This document shows, in pieces, positions 46,390 to 58,560 of a DNA stretch of 64,000 nucleotides. The position numbers and the translations under genes are program-made. The stretch is from Physcomitrium patens. Taxonomy: Eukaryota > Streptophyta > Bryopsida > Funariales > Funariaceae. Under the pieces are notes generated by a model. That model saw only the letters and a program-made list of their open reading frames with translations, was not told the origin of the DNA and searched no databases. Location of the stretch: the NCBI RefSeq assembly GCF_000002425.4, contig NC_037253.1, positions 2,235,958 to 2,299,957 of the forward strand, in the 5' to 3' direction. Each line of letters starts with the position of its first letter. Positions within the stretch are counted from its first letter, which is position 1.

Positions 46390-49300
46390 AGGACCTTAAC
46401 ATTACAAAGCCTCTACCTTATTAGATTCAAGAGCCTCAGCTTGTTTCTTAGATGAAGAATTTGCTAAAAGATATAGCATATCTTTAATGAAGAAAACTAA
46501 ACATATTCATATAGAAGTCACAGATGGTCGTCCATTGTCTTCAAAAAATTTTATTCATGAAACTCTTCCTATAGAAGCAATAAATAATAATTATAGTAGC
46601 TTTGTAATATTTAATATGATTAAATCTTCTTCTAATTGAATAATTTTAGATTTATCATTGCTAAAAAATATAATCCAAAAATAGATTGAATTTCTTGTAG
46701 TCTTGATTTATTTGAAAGTATAACTAAGAATATAATTGATCAAGTAGAAAGACATAAGTCTACTATAATTAAATCTATATTTGTAGGTGCAAAAGCTTTC
46801 TTGCATGTTAGAAAAAAAAGATTATCTTATGTCATTCATATTGTATCCATTTCAAATAGTAGAAAGACTTCAAGCGACATTCTAAGCCAATATTAAGATT
46901 TTCAAGATGTATTTGAGAGAAAGAATGCTGATACTCTACCAAAATATTATCCCTATGATTATTCAATTGACCTTTAAGAAGGAACTCAAGTGCCATTTGG
47001 ACCAATTTATAATTTATCATAAAATAAATTGGCTAAATTCAAAAAGTATATTGAAGAAAATCTAGCCAAGAACTTTATATGCCATTCCAAATTTTCGACA
47101 AGAGTTCTAATTTTATTTGTAAAGAAAAAAGATGGATCATTGCAAATATGTATCGATTATCAAGGACTCAATAAAATCACCATCAAGAATAGATATCTAC
47201 TACCTTTGATATCAAGACTTCTTGATTAATTATATCAATCTAAGATCTATACAAAAATAGATCTATAAGGGGCATACAATTTGGTATGCATCAAAAAAGG
47301 AGATGAATAGAAGACTACATTTTGAACAATGTATAAACATTTTGAATATAATGACATGCCTTTTGGACTTATAAATGCACCAATAGCTTTTGAATATCTA
47401 ATGAATGATGTTTTTTGAGAGTTTTTAGATGACTTTGTTGTTTGTAACCTAGATGATGTCTCAATCTATTCTAATAATATATAAGAATATGAATTTTATG
47501 TTTGTTGTGTATTACAAAAACTAAGAAATACAGGACTTTATGCCAAGATAGAAAAGTGTATATTCTACACTACTCAAGTCGACTTCTTAGAATACATCAT
47601 TTCAAATGATGGATCCTAAAAAATTTCAAACTATTATAGTTTGGAAGATTTCAAAAATGGTAAGAAATGTCCAATGTTTTGTGGAATTTGCCAACTACTA
47701 CCAGATCTTCATCAAGAACTTCTCTCAAGTTGCAACTCCACTTATCCATTTGACTTATAAAAACAAACTTTAATGAAATCAAGAAGTAAAAGTAATATTT
47801 AAAGCTTTGAATAAAACCTCTATTTTTACACCAATCTTATATTACATTGACTCTTGTAAGATATTTTGTTTCAAAATAGATGCATCAAACTTTACTTTGG
47901 ATGCCATATTATTATATATAGAAATAGATAATAAACTTCATCTAATAGCTTTTCATTCAAGAAAATTTCTAATAGCCAAGATCAGCTATAAGATTTGTGT
48001 CAAAGAACTTCTTGCAATTATAATTTTTTTTGAAGAATGATGCAATTATCTAAAAGGTGCTTCTAATCCAATATTTATTTATTCCAACCATAAGAATCTT
48101 AAATATTTTATATAAGAACCTGTTTTGAATCATGGCCAAGTCAATTGGAGTATGTCTTTATCAAGATTTGATTTTAAGATTACTTATCGACCCAAAAAAT
48201 ACTAAAGTTTGTTAGACGCCTTTTTTAGATATTTTTTTCTTGTATCATAAGAAGAAAATACATCTTTTCATCAACAAAGCATGATTCTCTTGATGTTGGA
48301 GCATTTTCATCTTCAAGCAATAAAATCAATATTGACTATTGATTCAACTCTTGTCAAGTAGTTTTGATCAAGTATATCCTCTGATCCTTTCATTTATGAT
48401 ACCAAGAATCTTTCTTCTAAGTCTTATGATGCTTCCAAGTTCAAGTTCAAAAAAAACCTACTCTATTTTAAAAGACACTTATACATTCTAGAAGGAAAAG
48501 CATGTTTATGTATTTTGTAAATATGTCATAACTTTCCAACGGCTTGACATTTTGGATACAACAAGACTTTAAAACTTATATCTAGAGATTTTTAGTAGTC
48601 ACAAGTATGAAAGGGAGTGAAAGACTTTGTTTAGTTATGTAACATTTTTTCAAGGTCAAAAACTCTTTATTATTGACTTTATTGACTTTTCCAATTGTTA
48701 CCTATTCAAGAACAACCATGGTCTTTTGTTTCTATGGATTTTATCAAGGATCTTTGAGTCTCAAATTCTTATGACTCTATATTTATGATAATAGATCATT
48801 TCACCAAGATGGCACATTTTGTACCATGTACAAAAGCTATTATATATAAAAAAGTAGTCAAGCTTTTTCTTGATAATATCTATCGATATTATGGATTACT
48901 TAAGTTAATTTAGTTTGTATCAAGATTTTAAAAAAATCTTTTCAAGATTCTAAAAGTAGACATAAAACTATATTTGGCTTTCTATTCTCAAATTAATGGA
49001 CAAATAGAGTGTATAAATCAAGCTTTAGAATACTATTTAAGGTGCACCATCAATTACCAATAAGATGATTAGACAACTCTTTTGCTATTGACAAAGTTTG
49101 TTTATAATAACATAGTATATTTTTCTATATAATAAATATATATATATATAATTTTTTGCTAATTATGGTTATTATCCACAACTTAATGGTTTTAATTTTT
49201 GAAAAGTTGATAATCATGTGGTGGAAGATTTGGCAAAATATTTATTTGAATTACATACAATAATGAAGGGACGTCTAAAAGATGCTAAAAAACAATAAAA

Positions 49301-49569
49301 GAGCAATGTGGATGCTTATCATAAGGAACAACCTCATTTCTACATTGGTGATAAGGTATGGTTACTTTGTCATATTATTAAAATTATTTGTTCTTATGAC
49401 AAGTTGAATTATCATAGATTTGGACGATTTCCTATTTGTGAACAAGTCAATTCAGCTGCTTATCAATTATATCTATCATAGTTTATGAAAATCTATTCCA
49501 TATTTCACATGTTTTTTTAAAAGCCATATAAAACAATGAATATCCTAGGAAGAAGACAAATACCATCGT
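46390..49569 (+). pseudogene. Element G pol remnant, first part
   Basis: Protease DSRASA-like block (46425-46450, Gly lost), linker to [10 protein letters not shown] from 47029 ([28 protein letters not shown]), active site NLDDVSIYS instead of YLDD, RNase H at 47807-48040 (FKIDASNFTLDAIL, KELLAIIIFFEE), and integrase at 48480-49260 (SYDSIFMIIDHFTKMAHF). Dozens of stops. Non-functional. Confidence 0.75.
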
Positions 49570-50475
49570 TGTCGTACTGTAAATGCTTACAATATGTAAA
49601 AATTAATTAAAATATATTATATGTTAATAAATCTAGATGTGTGTTCGAGTGGCTAATAGATTAAATTAAAAGGAGTTGGTATAAGAAACTTTACTTTGTT
49701 TCTTTACTTGTTTTGATTTTGACATTAAAAATAAAAAAATATAGGACCTAAATGTTTAGTATGAAGCCTTGGGAGAAGGTGGAAGCTTAAGGATGAAAAT
49801 CTAAACTAGAAGGATGCTAATTGGAGGAATGAAAGCAAGTCATGGTGAGATGAAGGCAAGGAATGTGAAGGAGTTATAAGGAGTTGAAGGCGGCGCTTTC
49901 AAATCAAAGGTAGTAAGTAAGCGATTTTGTTTGTAGTAATGGTTGGAGCCATAACTTGAGTATTCGAACGAATTTTTGACTCAAACTTTTTGGAGAATGT
50001 ACATTTTTGTGTTAAAAAGCTATACATATAAATTTCGTAGCATTTGAGCTTATATTTTGTGAGATATGAAGAAAATTGCATGCGGGTATATAAAGACAAA
50101 GATTTGAAGCGGTTGTTAGGGTTTTCAAGATATCTCAAGATCCGCAATGAATTTAAAATTAAAAGTTGTTATAAAAGTTAATAAGAATACATCAGTACCT
50201 CATGTAAAATTTGAGTTTGTTTGGACGGTCGGATTAGGAGATATGAGGTGTTGAAGTTTGGAAAAATCTCCACATAAGAATATATAAGGTTTTAGAGGAT
50301 TTTATCATATTTTGGATGTTGTTGGTTACTTGAGGCTTGTGTATTTGGTATAATTGCTCAAAAGAGAAAATTTATATATAAACTTAGGGCTTCCTTTATT
50401 TTGAAGCTTGATTGAATGATTAGTGACAGCCAGAAGTCTAACATTTTCTTAAGGCAAATTCTCTCTACCCCGACA
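49570..50475 (+). repeat. Family I solo LTR, copy 3 (internally shortened)
   Basis: 906 bp, starting TGTCGTACTG and ending CCCCGACA. Compared with copies 1 and 2 about 360 bp is missing after 49865. It splits the G C-terminal region just before the chromodomain. Aligned with intact D, the 4-base flanks are tcgt and ctgc, decayed copies of a CCGC-like target. Confidence 0.85.
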
Positions 50476-50680
50476 CTGCCCTCTATAGAAGTGGGTAGTA
50501 ATCAAAAATTTGAGGTGGAAGAAGTTTTAGACTGAAGGTGGCACCGACATAGGTTGGAATATCTTATTCATTGGCTCAGATACAATATTAGTAAATAGAC
50601 ATGGGAGCCAATAAAAAATCCTACAAATGTAGTAGAGAAGGTCAAAGCTTTTTATCAATGACATCCATCAAAATTAAGAT
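50476..50680 (+). pseudogene. Element G chromodomain remnant
   Basis: Continues D-like sequence after I-3: a frame resembling LEYLIHWLRYNIS, stop, TWEPIKNPTNVVEKVKAF. Frames and stops are decayed. Confidence 0.7.
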
Positions 50681-50784
50681 AAGAGTTAGTAAACCTTTAC
50701 TATAAAAGAATTACAATTTATGAAAGATTACATTCTACCTCCTATCCTTGTTTGTAATTTCTATATAATTGTGGTGTTAAGGAT

Positions 50785-51207
50785 ATGGAGAATCAATAGC
50801 CAACGAATTTAACTCAAGAGCCATCATTTACTAACTTATTAGATGAGATATTGCAACTATCAAAGCCTTTAAGACAAGATAATAAGGGTGAAGACTTTCA
50901 AGAATGACATGTTTTTTTTCAAATAGATGGCAAGATACAATGTGTTTAATTTCATGACCTAGGAAGAGTCTTTCAATGTTTGTTGGTTTTATTGGAGGTA
51001 GAAACAACTCTTGATGGTATAACAAATATTTTATTTGAAAGAAATTTTGAAAGTTTTAACAATGATTAAATAATAGGGTGGTCTTTTTGCATTGAAATAG
51101 GACATTACCGATAGCCAAGAGGACCTATCAACTACCTTCAAAGAAAACAAATATTAAAAAATATGATAAATATATTTTGCCGCATCTTAGACTTCTTCAA
51201 TATGTAA
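50785..51207 (+). pseudogene. Extra 3' ORF of element G (broken)
   Basis: ATG at 50785, stop at 51205-51207, 141 codons, exactly the same length as the frame in D (63152-63574) despite several internal stops. Conserved blocks include LTQEPSFTNLLDEIL, LLVLLEVETTLDGI and CRILDFFNM. Confidence 0.6.
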
Positions 51208-51248
51208 TTACTCTTTTTTGTAGAACTTATCTTTAGAAGGGGGAGTAA

Positions 51249-51397
51249 TGTCATAGATATATATCTACTATAATTATTATTTAGATAATATGAATAAATA
51301 GAAGTAGATAAAAATAGATTAATTTTATAATATCTTCTAAAATAACTTTTTAAAAGCTTTTTAGATATTATTTTGACTTTATATGTATTTATAGATG
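51249..51397 (+). repeat. Truncated 3' LTR of G
   Basis: Starts TGTCATAG after the polypurine tract AGAAGGGGGAGTAA and matches the first 149 bp of the D LTR. Element C replaces the rest. Confidence 0.8.
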
Positions 51398-51780
51398 TGT
51401 CACGAATTTAGAATACTGATTGGAAATAAGAAGCTCAAGAAGAATTGGCAAGAATTAGATTAATGAGATGAATACAAGAACAACACTAGAGAGGTGAGGT
51501 AGAGCTCGAAGAGGTGTATTGTCGAGAGTGAGGATCTCCTCAGTTCTAGCTCCTATATATACTACCAGCTAGGAAGCTTCTCAAGTAGCTTCCACAAACT
51601 AGGAAGCTTTTCAAGCAGCTTCTACGAGTTAGGAAGCTTCTCAAGCAGCTTCTACAATCTATAAAACTTCTCAAGGAGCTTCCATGAGCTAGGAGGCTTC
51701 TCAAGCAGCTTCCACTAACTATAAAGATTTTCTAGAATCTTCTAAAATCTTCTACAACTTCCTAGTATATGTCCTTAACA
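51398..51780 (-). repeat. 3' LTR of C (A-like)
   Basis: On the minus strand it runs from TGTTAAGGACATA at 51780 to GTGACA at 51398. It has five 30-bp units (51567-51716) and a TATA box near 51555. The predicted RNA start ACTCTCGACAA differs by one base from that of B. Confidence 0.85.
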
Positions 51781-51830
51781 TCACTCCTCCCTTTAGCTTC
51801 GAGGTCTTTGAGAAGCACTCCTATTGCGAG

Positions 51831-52184
51831 TTAGTACCAATGTAAGAAGTTGAAAATTTATCGCATAGTATCTGTAATATACTCCAATTGTTGTTTGAGC
51901 GATAAATAGTTCATTGATCCTTGTAACCAACGATAGTGTCCTACGCCTTTGATTTTTGACCAGGCATGAACTTCCGTGTCTTCATTGTAAAAATGCCTTA
52001 CAAATATTCCTTTGGAAAGATCATCCTAGGTAGGGTCTACCTCAAACACAATCATTAGTGACTTGTTACTATGTATCTTTTGTCGTCTTTGTAGTACAGG
52101 TAATTCTTCATCTCGGGGTCATTTTTGTGAGATATTCGGTTGACAAGACATAACTGGTATGGTATCTATCTCTTATCTATTCAT
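51831..52184 (-). pseudogene. Extra 3' ORF of element C (broken)
   Basis: 354 bp, collinear with A (955-1308) and B (19410-19763). NEDTEVHAWSKIKGVGHYRW is readable. Several stops. Confidence 0.6.
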
Positions 52185-52330
52185 ATCACACCAAAAAATA
52201 TAAGCACTAAACATAGAAGAATGGGCTCAGGTTACAGATTTATAGTCTCTAACTATGTCTTTTAGAGGTTCCTTCTCTCCTTTCTTTGTAAGACCGAGGA
52301 TTAAGAGGCTTCAAGGAGAAGGAACTTCAC

Positions 52331-55300
52331 TGTAAAACTTTCATCGAAAGGGCTTAGGTTTCTGAGGATAGTACGAGTGAAACTCATGTACCTTTTGCGA
52401 TGCATTGATAAGATTTTTCATTGGTTCCCATGTATGCTCATTGATATCATAGCCGCTCTAATGCACTATGTACTCCAATTTTTCTACTTACGTCGTAAAT
52501 CTAGTACCTTTTTTACCTCGTATTCCTCGTGGTTCTCAATTTCAATACTAGGTGGCGGACATTGTACTCTTCTAGAATAATCTGACTCTCGATAAGGTTC
52601 CAACAAAGAAACATGAAAGAGTAAGTGTACCTTCATAGCAACTGGTAATCCCAAATGATATGCCACTGGATTGATTTACTTCTTGATGACAAATGGTCCC
52701 AATCTCCGGTAGTCCAATTTATGACATGGTTGCTTGGTTTTGATATTCAGTTGAAGCAGCCATACTTTATCTCCAATTTTGAAAGAAGGTGCCTGATTCT
52801 GAAATTTGACTATGGACGCCTTGTAAGCTTCTTGGGCGGTTTGCAATTAAAGCTTCAACATAGTTTGAAGCTCCGATAGTTGTTTTGCAAATCCTTTAGT
52901 TGCCGAATTGTTATTGGTTGATGGTCTCAACAAATCAAGCTTCGGATGATATCCATAGTTGAAAAAGAATGGTGTTTGTTGAGTCGACGCATGAAGGGTG
53001 TTGTTGTATGAAAACTCAGCTAATGATAGATATGCAGTCCAATCATCTTGCTGATAGTTGATGCTGCATCGTAAATACTGCTCCAAAGTTTGATTCAACC
53101 ATTTCATTTGGCCGTCAGTTTGAGGATGGAAAGCCAAAGAAAGCTTGATATCTACCTTCAATATCTCAAAGAGAGATCTCCACAACTTTGATACGAATTG
53201 GATTCCTCAATCCGACACGATATCATCTAGTAAACCATAATATTGATATATACTATCAAGAAAGAGCCTTGATGTATCTTTGCTTATCGATGTTTTCTTG
53301 CAAGGAACAAAGTGTGCTATCTTTGTAAGCCGATCTACCACAACAAGGATGCTCTCAAATGAATTCGATGGCGGCAAGTTTATAATGAAGTCCATGGAAA
53401 CTGAAGATCATGGTCGATGTAGAATAGGCAATGGCTAAAAAAGACCATAAAGAGGATGCCAAGGGTTCTTGGATCTTAAACAAATGTCACAAGAGAGGAC
53501 AAAATCCTTGACATCCTTCTACATTTGGGGCCACCAAAAATCTCGAGAAATAAGTTTCAAGGTCTTATTGAATCCAAAATGTCCTACAGCAGGAAAGTCG
53601 TATCGAGATTAGAGAACTTGGAATCGTGTTGGTCTCTTTGGAATATACAACCGCTCCTCAATGTGTAAAAGATCTCCTTCTATCTTGAACTTGTCATTAT
53701 TTACACGTTGCATGATATTGAAGGCTACAGAATCTCCAATAATCACAATACGTACTTGGTTGAGGAAGTCAACATCAATTGGCATTATAGTAGAGCAAAG
53801 CTTGAATTGTTCTGACTTCAACAATGTTGTATACTATTGATCAAACGCTGCCTCTCCAGCCTTTGGCGCTAGATACGATCTCTTTGATAATACATTGGAT
53901 AGTCTTTGTTGCTTCCTAAGCCAATAACTAATAATAAAATCAAATTTGGATAGCAGTATATTCTATCAAGCTTAACAACGATTCAAAACCCGAGCCGACA
54001 TGAAATACTCCAAATTCTTGTGATCCGTGTATACGGTCACCGGATGTGCAGCTCCTTCGAGAAAGTGACGCCACTCTTGGAAAGAATCTACTATCGCAAG
54101 AAGTTCTTTATCATGGATTTCATTAATGATCTCGACAGCACAAAACTTTCAAAAGTAGAACGCAACCAGATGAAGCTTCTCGTCTATGCCTATCTGTGAA
54201 AGTATAACTCTTATAGCAAACTCTGAAGCATCGATCTCCAAATAGAAGGCCTTTACAAAGTTCGGATGTATCAAGATTGGAGCCATAGTAAATGCCATCT
54301 TAAGATCTTAAAATACTTTTTTCGCTAGAAATCTTTATTCAAGCTTGTCTTTACATGTCAATCAAGTGAACGGAGCAGCAATTTGAGAGCAATTCTTGAT
54401 GAAGATCTGATAGAAGTTAGCAAAGCTAAGAAAGCATTGTACATCTCTAATCGTTTTTGGGACTTCCCATGATACAATTGCTTCCACCTTCTTAGGGTCC
54501 ATCTTCAAACCTTCCGTAGTTGCAATGAATCCCAACAATTCCATCTCAGTTTGGTTAAACAAGCACTTCTCCAATTTGGCGTAAAATCCTTGCTTGCAAA
54601 GTTTTTCAAGGACCAGATAAATGTATTTTTCATGCTCTTCTAATTTTTTGGAAAATATCAAAGTATCATCTAGATAGATGACAACAAAATCGTCAAGGTG
54701 CTCCTGAAAGATATCATTCATCATATGTTGAAAGATCACCGGAGCATTGATAAGACTGAAAGGCATGACATTATATTCAAAATGGCCATACCTTGTACAG
54801 AAAGCTGTCTTCCATTCGTCTCCTTCCTTGATTCGTACAAGGTTGTAAGCTCTTCTTAGATCAATCTTTATAAAGATCTTTGCATGCCTAAGTTGCTCTA
54901 GAAGACTGGATATCAAGGTTAATGGATAATGATTCTTCTTTGTCACCTTGTTGAAACCTCAATAATCCACACACATTCATGGCGAGCCATCTTTCTTCTT
55001 CACAAATAAGTTTGGTGCCCCAACTAGTGACTTTGAATGACAAAAGAAGTTCTTGGCTAGATTCTTATCAATATACTTTCACAACTCCGCTAATTCCATC
55101 TCCGAAAAATTGTAGATTGGGCCAAAAAGTGATTGTGCTTCTTCTTGTAAGTCTATGACACAATCATATTATGGATGCTCCGGTAGCATGTTGACATTCT
55201 TCTTTTGAAACACGTCTTTAAAATCCATATATTGCTCCAAAATACTTGTTGTCAAAATCTTCTCTCCGCTAGTTGGAGTCACATAAATGACAAACGGTGT

Positions 55301-55860
55301 ACCTTCTTGGGACGATGTTAGAAATGTTCTTGCTCCAATAAATAAAGATTTTTGATTCGAGATCTTCTAACAGGCTTACTCTCAGGATGTTTTATAGAAA
55401 ATGTCATCTTTTGTAACCTCCAATCTACGGATGGATTATGCATTTCTAACCAAGAAAGACCAAGAATAACAGGGTTTGATGGGATTCTAATAATATTGAA
55501 AATAATATGACTACTATGGCCCTTAAATGTCACTTCTATAGGTTCTGATTCATGGATGACACTACCAGACAATAAAGGTCGCCCATCTATGACCTCAACG
55601 TGAACAGGTTTGGATTTTTATACTAAACGGATCTTATGATGCTTTGCAAATTCTTCATGTAAGAAATAAGCAGATGCTCCTGAATTTAATAATACTAAGG
55701 TTCTTAGTTTCTGAGGGCCAATAAACAAAAGGATTCTAAAACAAAGGGCAGATTGAGCGGAAAGAAAAGAACCTGGTTGTTGTTGCAATATTTTACTGTC
55801 CAGCTGCAAGGTTCTTATTGTGGCTAGGCATCCTCATTTTTTTGAGTAAACACACCTCTA
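52331..55860 (-). pseudogene. Element C pol (PR-RT-RH-IN-chromodomain)
   Basis: Protease frame 55618-55809 reads LLNSGASAYFLHEE: the catalytic Asp of D-S-G is Asn, so the protease is dead. RT 54362-54946 keeps YLDDTLIF. RNase H is about 53830-54300. Integrase 52847-53395 has HPQTDGQ followed by MKWLNQ, with Lys for the catalytic Glu, as in A. C-terminal LGLPVAMKVHLLFHVSLLEP (52484-52666) and a chromodomain (about 52336-52520) follow. Confidence 0.85.
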
Positions 55861-56839
55861 GTCTTGACAATACGTCGATTTTGCTTCTTGGGATAGTTTC
55901 CAACTTTGTGGCCTTCTTCACCGCAATACAAGCATAGATCTTCCTCCATACGTCACTTTTTTTCTTCTAGAGTAAGGAATTTGACATGTACCGCATCAAT
56001 TTACATGTCTTCTACCTCTGAATGTGAATTCACATTGCTTGCTGACATAGTTGGGGTGTGGCCAACTGTATGTTGTCTTAAACGTTGGTCTTGGCAGCGT
56101 TAGTATAGGCAGTTATCATACTTCACAGCTTGGCTAATAGCTTCATTGAGCATTTGTGGATCAGGAAGAGTTAACAGCAAATCCTTCACATCGTCTCTTT
56201 AATCCCAATAGAATTGACTCATCAACGCTTCTTCGTCCCAATTGATGTCGCATGTTACTTGCCTGAAGTCCGATGCATAGACTGATGTAGAGCGCATCTC
56301 TTGTCATAGTGACCGGATCTTTGTTATAGCCCATCAAACCTTGTCGTGTTCACCAAATGTTTCCCCAAATTCCTCCAAAAAGGTTTCAAAGTTGTTTAGT
56401 ATGGACGATCATTTCTCAAACAAAGGAGCAAACCATGATAGAGCTTATTCTGTAAATAAGGTTCCAACAAGCCCAACAAGTGACTCCTCCGTTGAATAGC
56501 GTTCGGGCTCTAAAACTGTTATCAACCTGATTTGATTGACGAATCTTCGAAACTTAGAATGCATACCATTGAACTTGTCCGGAAGGCTAACTCGGGACTC
56601 TTTATGTTATAGAATCAGCGGTGCTTGTCGAACCTGAGGCAAAGTTGCTTCTCCAAGTGCAGTAGTTTGAGGCTGGTGCAACTTAGATTGTACCATCCCA
56701 AATACTCCATCATTATGAAGCCTTGCCACGACTCCTTCAATCACTGCAGTTCTTAGCGATAACGTAGAGAAGGCATCATGATAGCATCTAACTTGAACTC
56801 CGAACTTTCCGTCATACTAATGTCTTAACCCCCGGCCAT
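55861..56839 (-). pseudogene. Element C gag (B-like)
   Basis: Start codon at 56839 matches the B gag start, but codon 5 is TAA (MAGG, stop, DISM), where B has CAA. The rest is collinear with B, including the knuckle CLYCGEEGHKVGN near 55925. Multiple further stops. Confidence 0.8.
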
Positions 56840-57105
56840 TCTAAGCGAACGACAAACATGACTCTACAAGAAGATAATATTGGTTTAGAGGACGATACTC
56901 CCCAATCTCAAAAATGCCTTAAGAGCTTCAAGAGAAGGAGTAATCCATTCATTCTAAGAAGAATAAGACTCCAATATTCTAACAAAAGAAGTATCAATTT
57001 AGAGGAGGGTAATCCGCAACCTCTAAAATGCTAGTACACTTCCAAACAGAGGGGTAATCCACACTCTAATAAAGAAAAACTAGCTCTGATATCTGAGGTG
57101 AGTGT

Positions 57106-57116
57106 AGTCTCGATAA
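57106..57116 (-). promoter_or_regulatory. Candidate self-priming primer-binding site of C
   Basis: Minus-strand TTATCGAGACT starts 2 nt after the 5' LTR end at 57119. It pairs with the LTR 11-mer at 57240-57250 except for one position, consistent with a C-to-T change since insertion. Confidence 0.55.
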
Positions 57117-57118
57117 AC

Positions 57119-57457
57119 TATCATGGACACAGAAATACAGACTCGAGAACTAACAAGAAGTTTAAAAAGAACTGATAAGAACTAAATTAATCAGATGAGA
57201 ACAACACCAGAGAGATGAGCTAGAGCTCCAAGAGATGTGTTGTCGAGACTGAAGAACTCTTCAGCCTCGATTCTAATATATACTCCTATTTAGGAAGCTT
57301 CTCAACCAACTTCTATCAACTAGGAAGCTTCTAGAAGGTTCCAGAGACTTGCTTCTAGAAGGTTCTAGAAACTTGTCTCTAGAAGGTTCTAGAAACTTGT
57401 CTCTAGAAGGTTCTAGAAACTTGTCTCTAGAAGGTTCTAAGGATTATGTGCCTAACA
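57119..57457 (-). repeat. 5' LTR of C (B-like)
   Basis: 339 bp, nearly identical to 15806-16144. Five 24-bp GAA/TTC units lie at 57320-57439. The terminal TGACA is mutated to TGATA. Confidence 0.9.
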
Positions 57458-57802
57458 TGGACTTGAAATTGGAACAACAGTCGGGCTTCTTTGGAATTTC
57501 TACCACGTAGAAGATCTTTCAACGGATAGGACGTTTCTTGGAACTGCATAGAGATCAGAATTGCTTAGAACGGAACCGAAGCCTCCGTAATTGGGACCTC
57601 TTTGGGTTGTGCTACTGAGTTGGGTCTTATACTAGGTACGAAGCCCATAACAGGACCAGGATTGGATGGTCGTGACCAATTGGTATGTGGAACCAAATTA
57701 GGTTCCTCAGTCTGTTGAAGTCTCAATATTGGGATACGTTCCAATACTGATATTGATTCATTTAGTCTCATGGACGGCGCTACTTGCTCTCTTGCGATTT
57801 GT
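57458..57802 (-). mobile_element. Fragment of element E flanking C
   Basis: Reverse complement of 15461-15805, the E sequence directly upstream of B, with the same insertion point (gtcca, then LTR). The frame 57565-57771 reads ERIPILRLQQTEEPNLV and so on. Element D interrupts it at 57802/57803. Confidence 0.85.
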
Positions 57803-58350
57803 TGTCACGGCCATAATCATGTAAGCTAATAATTACATATAGAAATAGGTAGAAGTAAGTAAAAGTAGATAAAAGTAAGTTAATTCTATAATATTTAATA
57901 TAGAAGCTTCCTAGAAACTTTTTAGACGCTGCTTTGACTTCATAGGTGTCTTTAATTGACTTTTTGGATTAGAAACGTGGACAACAAGTTGGCCATGTGC
58001 CACACATGTTGTTAGCTTGAAGATCAAGCTAACTATGTGGCCCTCACGCAAAACAACTTGCCTTGTAAGTCAAGGCATGTGTCCTACAAAGTCAACACAT
58101 ATTGGAGGTCCTGTAGAACGTTGCCACGTAGCCCCTAGTTAGATAGTATACAAAGACAAGAGTGAAGGCTTCTTCACACTTGTCAACTCCTTTCTTGGTT
58201 CTAGTCTACGTTCAAGAGTCTTTAGTTTCTTGTCTTGTGGCAATAGCCATTCTAGTTTCCTTTTAATATACCTACTTGTTTATATTTTGACTTATTATAT
58301 CGAGATAGCTTTTTTGTATATTTTCCCTCATCGAGTCTTTGTCCTTGACA
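57803..58350 (+). repeat. 5' LTR of D
   Basis: 548 bp, TGTCACGG to CTTGACA. It has a heat-shock-like GAAGCTTCCTAGAAAC block (about 57915), a TATA-like tatacaaag near 58147, and the 11-mer ACACTTGTCAA at 58176-58186 (one mismatch to the intact ACTCTTGTCAA). Confidence 0.85.
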
Positions 58351-58352
58351 GA

Positions 58353-58363
58353 TTGAGAAGAGT
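58353..58363 (+). promoter_or_regulatory. Candidate self-priming primer-binding site of D
   Basis: TTGAGAAGAGT, 2 nt after the LTR. It differs by one base from the intact family D site TTGACAAGAGT at the left window edge. The tRNA-Met-like TATTAGAGC (58374-58382) lies 24 nt past the LTR end. Confidence 0.55.
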
Positions 58364-58560
58364 ACTCTTACAATATTAGAGCTTTGTTTTTCTTGAGTGA
58401 GAGTGGATTACTCCTTTCTCTTGACAAGACATAAGCGTATTAAAAGTTTGCGGATTACTCACTTCTAACTGATATTGTTCTTAGTATCTTCTTTGTTATC
58501 AAGTCTTTCTTTTTTTTTGTCTTGAGCAATATCAAACAAATTTTTCTTTTTAGTGTCATT

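Larger units (their letters stand above)
46190..51397 (+). mobile_element. Element G, decayed family D chromovirus
   Basis: Follows D from its zinc-knuckle region (ACTGCTCAACATTGTCC near 46196) to the start of its 3' LTR. The 5' LTR and gag are missing. The many stops and AT enrichment make it older than D. Solo LTR I-3 interrupts it at 49570-50475, and C begins at 51398, 149 bp into its 3' LTR. Confidence 0.85.
51398..57457 (-). mobile_element. Chromovirus C, recombinant of A-like and B-like halves
   Basis: Complete-looking minus-strand element, but its LTRs differ: 5' LTR 57119-57457 is 339 bp and B-like, 3' LTR 51398-51780 is 383 bp and A-like. From about 55500 rightward (protease, gag, 5' LTR, flank) it nearly equals B and the E flank of B; leftward it nearly equals A. 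Left flank is the G LTR, right flank is E. No matching target duplication exists, as expected for a recombinant. Confidence 0.9.
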
